Assembly: GCF_900101705.1 (NCBI RefSeq)
Contig: NZ_FNAC01000033.1
Span: forward strand, 1 to 56,003
DNA: 56,003 nt
Source of the DNA: Algoriphagus faecimaris
GTDB taxonomy: Bacteria > Bacteroidota > Bacteroidia > Cytophagales > Cyclobacteriaceae
Reading direction: 5' to 3'
Both the position numbers and the translations under genes were made by a program. The notes under the pieces were generated by a model, which did not search any database, was not told the origin of the DNA, and saw only the letters and a list, made by a program, of their open reading frames with translations. Shown in pieces: positions 51,294 to 56,003 of the stretch (positions within the stretch are counted from its first letter, which is position 1; every line of letters begins with the position of its first letter).

Positions 51294-52010
51294 ATGATCA
51301 GAGTTGCCATTTTGGATGATGAGTCAAAATCTATCCGATCGTTAGTTTATGAGTTGGAGCAATTTGAAGACCGAGTAGAGATCGTTGACCAATATACTCG
51401 TGTAGAAGATGCCTTGAATAAGCTGTCGGAAAATCAACTGGATTGTCTTTTTTTAGATATCGAAATGCCCGGAATGGATGGTTTTCGATTTTTAGATCAA
51501 TTACCTGACAAATCTTTTGAAATCGTTTTTGTGACGGCCTATTCCGAATACGCTATTCAGGCCATACGTGAGCGTGCTTTTGATTATTTGCTCAAACCTG
51601 TCGACGGAGAAGATTTGGATAGGGTATTGACCAAATTAGAATCTCAAAAATCCAATCAATCTACCCCGGCGAAAAGAGGTAAAGTTATTTTGAATACTGA
51701 TCAGGAAATTCACGTAGTAGACCCTGATGAAATCTTATTTTGTCAGAGTGAAGGAAGTTATTCTTGGGTAATTCCCCAATCGGGTAATAGGATTTTGGTC
51801 TCCAAGAATCTCAAGCATCTTGAAGGCATTCTTCCCGATCGGCAGTTTTTCAGAATCCATCACAGCTATTTGGTCAATGTCCGGCGTATCGCAGTTCTGG
51901 ATAAATCTCACTCCAATGTAATCTTGGATTCAGGGGTGAGTTTGCCTCTTTCCAGGCTTCGCAAAAAAGAATTTATTGAAACCTTAAAATCCACTCAAAA
52001 GTCAGGCTGA
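51294..52010 (+). CDS. LytTR-family response regulator
   Basis: A 238-residue regulator. Receiver domain 1-118 with acidic pocket D8-D9, phospho-acceptor D55 in LFLDIEMPGMDGF and lysine K106-region LLKPVDGED; LytTR DNA-binding domain about 135-235 (ILNTDQEIHVVDPDEILFCQSEGSYSW, HHSYLVNVRRI). Receives phosphate from a LytS-type kinase; two such kinases follow directly. Its stop shares one base with the start of the first kinase. Confidence 0.94.
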   Translation: MIRVAILDDESKSIRSLVYELEQFEDRVEIVDQYTRVEDALNKLSENQLDCLFLDIEMPGMDGFRFLDQLPDKSFEIVFVTAYSEYAIQAIRERAFDYLLKPVDGEDLDRVLTKLESQKSNQSTPAKRGKVILNTDQEIHVVDPDEILFCQSEGSYSWVIPQSGNRILVSKNLKHLEGILPDRQFFRIHHSYLVNVRRIAVLDKSHSNVILDSGVSLPLSRLRKKEFIETLKSTQKSG

Positions 52011-53506
52011 TGGAGGGAATCATAAGTTTTTTACAAGATAGCAATTACAATGGATTGGGCTTTAGTATCATTTCCATTCTATTCTATTTATCAATTTATC
52101 ACTTTGTCTTATACCTCAAAAACAAAGACAAATTTTATCTTTTCTATAGCATTTATGCTTTTACCAATGTCCTGATATTGGTACCTATTCCGTACAATGT
52201 GTTTTTGCAGGATATTTTCTTGGCATTTCCTAATTTTTTTATTGAGTTGGATTCCCCTTTAAAATTTGCCAGCTATATTTTGTTCTCTTATTTCGTGATC
52301 GAAGTCCTTCATTTAAAAAACCACCTTCCAGGATTTGTTCGTTTTTTTAATTACTTCACAGTAGCTGGAATAGGTATCTATGTGATATTGGGGGGGATTG
52401 AATTATTCCGTCCAGAGATTGATTTTTCGCACCACTTCTTTTATTTCATTTTTTTGCCCATTTACTTTTTAGTGATGATTTACGGTTCGATCCTGATTGT
52501 TCGAATCGATGAAAAGGTCAAAGCCTACATTCTGACAGGTTCCTTATTCTTAGGAGTAGGAGCTATTCTTTCTGCTATCTTGACCGTAGGACAACCGGCT
52601 GAGGTGATTGATCAGAATTTTTATGTGTACTACATCGGGGTGCTAGTCGAAAATCTTCTTTTTACATATGCATTGGCTATTAAACAGCGAGAGGTATATA
52701 AAGAAAAGCTTCGCTTTCAGGAGGAATTGGTTGTCAAGTTGAAGGAAAACGAGGAGTTAAGAGAGAAGCTAAATCTGCGCCTTCAAAGTGAGTTGGATCA
52801 GAAAGAACAACAAATTGTGACTTTGGCAGCAGATGCCGAAAGTGAACGAATGGCACGGGTAAAGGCCCACTATGAACGAGAAATCACAGAATTGCATTTG
52901 CGATCGCTCAGAAGTCAGATGAATCCGCATTTTATTTTCAATGCCCTGAATTCGATCAAGGTTTTTCTGATAGAAAATGACAAAGATCGGGCGATTTTGT
53001 ATTTGAATCGCTTTTCCAAATTGATTCGATTGGTGCTGGAAAGCTCCCGGAAAACAAAGATTTCGCTCGGGGAGGAGTTGGAAATAGCCCAACTCTATTT
53101 AACCTTAGAATCGATCCGTTTTGAAGAAGGCATCGATCTGAAAATGGAGATAGCAGAAGATGTCCGACTTAATCAAATTGAAGTCCCCCCTTTACTATTA
53201 CAGCCCTTTTTTGAAAACTCGATTTGGCACGGACTGATGAATAAAGCTGGAGAGAAATGGATCAAAGTGGTATTGAAAAAACAAAATAATGGTTACCTAC
53301 TTTCGATTAGAGATAACGGAATAGGCAGAAAAGCTTCGCAAGAAATCAATTCCAAGCGTACGATGAAAAAGGAATCTATCGGAATGAGTCTATCCAAGGA
53401 TAGGCTGGAGCTCTTCAATAAAAATGAAGCTGTCAATTATCGTTTTGAGATCGTGGATCATTCAGATACAGGGAATACGGGTACTGAAATTATTTTTTGG
53501 CTCTAG
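52010..53506 (+). CDS. LytS-like sensor histidine kinase 1
   Basis: A 498-residue kinase. The N-terminal half has seven hydrophobic segments, resembling the 7TM sensor of the 7TMR-DISM group but without a periplasmic domain. A coiled coil (about 222-290) leads to the His_kinase domain with H307 in RSQMNPHFIFNALNSIK, followed by the ATPase domain with N-box LLLQPFFENSIWHGL, G1 RDNGIGR and a GMSLSKDRLEL region. All motifs needed for activity are intact. Couples to the LytTR regulator just upstream. Confidence 0.92.
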   Translation: MEGIISFLQDSNYNGLGFSIISILFYLSIYHFVLYLKNKDKFYLFYSIYAFTNVLILVPIPYNVFLQDIFLAFPNFFIELDSPLKFASYILFSYFVIEVLHLKNHLPGFVRFFNYFTVAGIGIYVILGGIELFRPEIDFSHHFFYFIFLPIYFLVMIYGSILIVRIDEKVKAYILTGSLFLGVGAILSAILTVGQPAEVIDQNFYVYYIGVLVENLLFTYALAIKQREVYKEKLRFQEELVVKLKENEELREKLNLRLQSELDQKEQQIVTLAADAESERMARVKAHYEREITELHLRSLRSQMNPHFIFNALNSIKVFLIENDKDRAILYLNRFSKLIRLVLESSRKTKISLGEELEIAQLYLTLESIRFEEGIDLKMEIAEDVRLNQIEVPPLLLQPFFENSIWHGLMNKAGEKWIKVVLKKQNNGYLLSIRDNGIGRKASQEINSKRTMKKESIGMSLSKDRLELFNKNEAVNYRFEIVDHSDTGNTGTEIIFWL

Positions 53507-53530
53507 AGTATTCCTTAAATAAATGGCTTG

Positions 53531-55051
53531 ATGGGAAATTTGCAGGTCTTTTTTGAAAATAGTAATCGGAATGGACTGGCATTAATGGCGGTTTCGATTC
53601 TTTTTTACCTCGCAGCTTTTCATCTGATCCTTTTTCTCAAAAACAAAGAAAAGTACTTTTTGTACTACAGTATTTATTCTTTAGTCAATGCAGTGGCTTT
53701 GATTGGAAGGCCTCACGATAGTTTTTTGAAGGATATTTATTTTGCTTTTCCCGAGTTTTTCAAACTGACCCTTACCCCGCTACAGTTTGCTAGCTTTATA
53801 GTTTTCTCTTATTTTTTGATTGAGATTTTGCATTTAAAATCACACTATCCCAAATTCATTAAATTCTACCTCCATTATACAATCTTCATCTCCTTGGTGT
53901 ATATGGTGTTTTTTCTAGGTGTTTTCATTTGGGATGGATATGATCTGATGAGGAGTTTTTACTTCTTTGGATTTATTCCAATCACTTTTGTATTCATGCT
54001 TATTGGAATTTTCCTGATAATCAAAACTGATGAAAAAGTAAAAGCCCAAATTCTCTATGGCTTTCTAACTATCGGATTAGCTTCTTTTTTAGTTGGTTTT
54101 TTGACAGTCGGGAAGGAAGCAAATGCTACCGATCGCTACTTCTATATTTTCTATTTGGGGATTTTGATCGAGAATTTTTTCTTCACCTACGCTTTGGCTT
54201 TAAAGCAGCGATCGATTTTTGACGAAAAAATAAAAATTCAAGATGAATTAGTTCATAGGTTTAAAGAAAATGATGACTTGCGGGCTCAATTAAACCGTCA
54301 ACTTCAGGATGAAATCGTCCAAAAGGAAGAAAAAATTATCAAGCTGGAATCGGATGCTGAATCTGAGCGCATGGGAAAAATCAAAGCCCTTTATGAGCGT
54401 GAAATCACCGAACTCCATTTACGTTCCCTTCGCAGTCAGATGAACCCACATTTTATATTCAATGCGCTAAATTCGATCAAGGTTTTTCTCATCGATAAAG
54501 AAAAGGATTGGGCGATTTTATATTTGAATCGCTTTTCCAAATTGATTCGCTTGGTTTTGGAAAGCTCACGGAAAGCAAAAATTTCCCTCGGAGAGGAGTT
54601 GGAGATCGCCAAACTGTATTTGACACTGGAATCGATCCGCTTTGATGATGGGGTAGACCTATCCATGGAAATTGCCGAGGATATCCGCCTCAGTGAAATT
54701 GATATTCCGCCCTTGCTGCTACAGCCGTTTTTTGAAAATTCGATTTGGCATGGTCTGATGAATAAAATTGGGGAAAAGTGGATTAAAGTTAAGGTGACAT
54801 GCCAAGAGAAAGGCTATCTGCTCTCGATCCGGGATAATGGAATTGGTAGAAAAGCTTCGCAAGAAATCAATTCCAGGCGTACGATGAAAAAGGAATCCAT
54901 TGGGATGAGTTTGTCCCAAGAACGTTTGGAACTTTTTAATCAAAATGAACGAGTTAAATATCAATTCGAAATAATTGATCATGAAAATGATCAGTTGGGG
55001 CCCTCAGGTACGGAAGTGATTTTTTATTTGGAGACTGCTTGTATAAATTAA
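53531..55051 (+). CDS. LytS-like sensor histidine kinase 2 (tandem paralogue)
   Basis: A 506-residue paralogue of kinase 1, co-linear with it: with the ATG at 53531 the phospho-acceptor is again H307. I prefer this ATG to the TTG one codon upstream because the N-termini then align (MGNLQVFFENSNRNGLALM with MEGIISFLQDSNYNGLGFS). The kinase core is nearly identical between the two, while the membrane sensor halves differ widely. Both retain full catalytic motifs. It lies 21 to 24 bases after kinase 1, in the same operon. Confidence 0.92.
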   Translation: MGNLQVFFENSNRNGLALMAVSILFYLAAFHLILFLKNKEKYFLYYSIYSLVNAVALIGRPHDSFLKDIYFAFPEFFKLTLTPLQFASFIVFSYFLIEILHLKSHYPKFIKFYLHYTIFISLVYMVFFLGVFIWDGYDLMRSFYFFGFIPITFVFMLIGIFLIIKTDEKVKAQILYGFLTIGLASFLVGFLTVGKEANATDRYFYIFYLGILIENFFFTYALALKQRSIFDEKIKIQDELVHRFKENDDLRAQLNRQLQDEIVQKEEKIIKLESDAESERMGKIKALYEREITELHLRSLRSQMNPHFIFNALNSIKVFLIDKEKDWAILYLNRFSKLIRLVLESSRKAKISLGEELEIAKLYLTLESIRFDDGVDLSMEIAEDIRLSEIDIPPLLLQPFFENSIWHGLMNKIGEKWIKVKVTCQEKGYLLSIRDNGIGRKASQEINSRRTMKKESIGMSLSQERLELFNQNERVKYQFEIIDHENDQLGPSGTEVIFYLETACIN

Positions 55052-55091
55052 ATTCGCAGATTATCAGCTGAAACTGGCCTGTTTTTTATCT

Positions 55092-55121
55092 TTTGTTACA
55101 AGAGTAGGATCATTTGTTACA
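55092..55121 (+). promoter_or_regulatory. Candidate LytTR-type binding site (9-bp direct repeats, 12-bp gap)
   Basis: Perfect direct repeats tttgttaca at 55092-55100 and 55113-55121, with exactly 12 bases between them. Known LytTR proteins bind two 9-bp direct repeats 12 bp apart with a GTT core; the arrangement and core fit, but the flanking bases do not match the usual consensus closely. It lies about 70 bases upstream of the lipoprotein gene and just downstream of the LytTR operon. Binding is inferred. Confidence 0.55.
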
Positions 55122-55191
55122 GGATTTTTATCGCATTTTTTTTGGGCCGATTACCTTGCCTGTCTCATTTACAAAAAAACTATAGACAGCG

Positions 55192-55797
55192 ATGAAAGCA
55201 CATCAACTGATTATTTATGCTTGTTTTACCGTTATGATTTTTTCCTCATGTGAAGAAAAGACCACCTCAAATACTGCTGAGGAGCAGGGGGATGGGTTGA
55301 CCCAAAGTCATGCTGAGTCTTCAATTGGAAAAACCTGGCTTCAGGTACTGATGGAGAAGCAACCTCTGACGGAGGACGAATATATGGCATTGGTTCCTGC
55401 GACATTACAAGGATTTCCATTGCAGAGTAAAGAACCTAAATCAGGCTTAAATGGCTTTATTGCTTTTTACAGTCATGAAGAAGGCCGCGAACACCCGGGA
55501 TTGCGACTGGAAGTGATCGATGGGGCAGGAAATAATCAATTTCAGCATGTCAATACAGTTTATAAAATGCTTGAAACTGTTCGTAATGAATCTGGAGATG
55601 ATTTCCAATCCGAAATCAAAGACCACCAAGGCGAGCGGGTACTTTTTGTCAGTAAAACCAAGCAGGATCGAAAAGATTTTCAACTCGAATACATTCAGAA
55701 TCAACGCTATCACGTGGGAATCCTAGGAAATCTGGTGGGGACAGGTGAAATCTACGGAGCTTTTGAGGAGCTTCAAAACAATCAATTTCCAAAATAA
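55192..55797 (+). CDS. Lipoprotein of unknown function
   Basis: A 201-residue protein with a lipoprotein signal: lipobox FSSC, cysteine at residue 20. A Ser/Glu/Asn-rich linker follows (21-45), then a mixed domain (about 46-200) rich in acidic residues, with no motif I recognise. It may be under control of the LytTR system through the direct repeats upstream. A dispersed repeat begins right after its stop. Confidence 0.7.
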   Translation: MKAHQLIIYACFTVMIFSSCEEKTTSNTAEEQGDGLTQSHAESSIGKTWLQVLMEKQPLTEDEYMALVPATLQGFPLQSKEPKSGLNGFIAFYSHEEGREHPGLRLEVIDGAGNNQFQHVNTVYKMLETVRNESGDDFQSEIKDHQGERVLFVSKTKQDRKDFQLEYIQNQRYHVGILGNLVGTGEIYGAFEELQNNQFPK

Positions 55798-55800
55798 AAA

Positions 55801-56003
55801 ACGATGAAATCGAGCATGACCCAAAGCGACACACAGTGGTATACCCCGATGGATCGGGGAATGCTTGCGAAGATTCCATAGCCTGCCCCGACTATTCGGG
55901 GTGGCCATTAAAAATCAAATTATAAACACATGAAATATCCATGACGGGAGCGCGACACACAGGGGGATGATTATATCCCAGCATCCACCGTTTTCGTAGA
56001 AAT
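55801..56003 (+). repeat. Paired-palindrome dispersed repeat, copy C
   Basis: Runs to the window edge. Modules in order: 'gatgaaatcgagcatgac', 'aaagcgacacacagtgg', palindrome ccccgat-gg-atcgggg (55844-55859), 'agattccatagcctg', palindrome ccccga-ctat-tcgggg (55886-55901), 'tggccattaaaaatcaaatt', 'ataaacacatgaaat', and a second 'cgcgacacacaggggg'. The first module of a further unit may follow outside the window. No gene is supported here. Confidence 0.85.

Overview
The window looks like chromosomal DNA of a Bacteroidota member, most likely a Cytophagales bacterium of the Algoriphagus/Cyclobacterium type. The signs are protein families typical of that phylum (DUF4412, DUF2490, NamZ/DUF1343, a hybrid two-component regulator with Reg_prop propellers, TlpA with a DUF4369-like domain), promoter-like TAnnTTTG elements instead of sigma-70 -10 boxes, poor Shine-Dalgarno signals, and AT-rich spacers. 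The genus is inferred from impressions of the proteins, not from a search. I saw no rRNA or tRNA gene, no CRISPR array and no complete insertion sequence.

Layout. 1-1800: a tyrosine recombinase with a palindrome-rich spacer. 1801-6782: a minus-strand block (lipoyl E2 acyltransferase, CinA, SDR, DHFR, DUF4412). 6783-8910: a repeat tract of about 200-bp units enclosing a ParDE toxin-antitoxin pair. 8911-14900: fmt, NamZ, a LolC/E-like permease, a polyprenol-phosphate glycosyltransferase, an ATP-grasp protein and a TPR lipoprotein. 14976-19802: a minus-strand histidine operon, hisG-hisD-hisC-hisB, preceded by a histidine-rich leader peptide that I found in the spacer. 19973-26479: SGNH hydrolase, SUI1/YciH, UspA, MenA, lipoprotein glutathione peroxidase, ArgS and arginase on the minus strand, with an arginine-decarboxylase-like gene diverging at 26702. 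28349-31137: an unknown secreted protein coupled to a DUF2490 outer-membrane protein. 31134-32731: diacylglycerol kinase and a DSD1-type PLP enzyme. 32926-35430: an Mla-type lipid transporter (E, F, D). 35723-41047: alaS, gatB, tlpA. 41430-43472: proC and a membrane/membrane/XRE cassette. 43643-46954: a polysaccharide block (GT4, nucleotide-sugar epimerase, rfbB). 47121-55797: a signalling block with a giant hybrid regulator, a LytTR regulator, two tandem LytS-like kinases and a lipoprotein.

How parts work together. The his genes appear to be under attenuation through the leader peptide HisL, whose last seven residues contain five His codons. The LytTR regulator and its two kinases form one transcription unit. 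The lipoprotein gene just downstream carries two 9-bp direct repeats 12 bp apart, the geometry of LytTR binding sites, so it is a candidate target. The hybrid regulator on the other strand has an intact phospho-acceptor His, receiver and AraC domain, but its ATPase domain has lost the usual ATP-binding motifs.

Non-coding structure is prominent. A dispersed family with paired palindromes occurs at 16090-16320 (between hisC and hisB), 35515-35661 (before alaS) and 55801-56003. A separate 200-bp family surrounds parDE.
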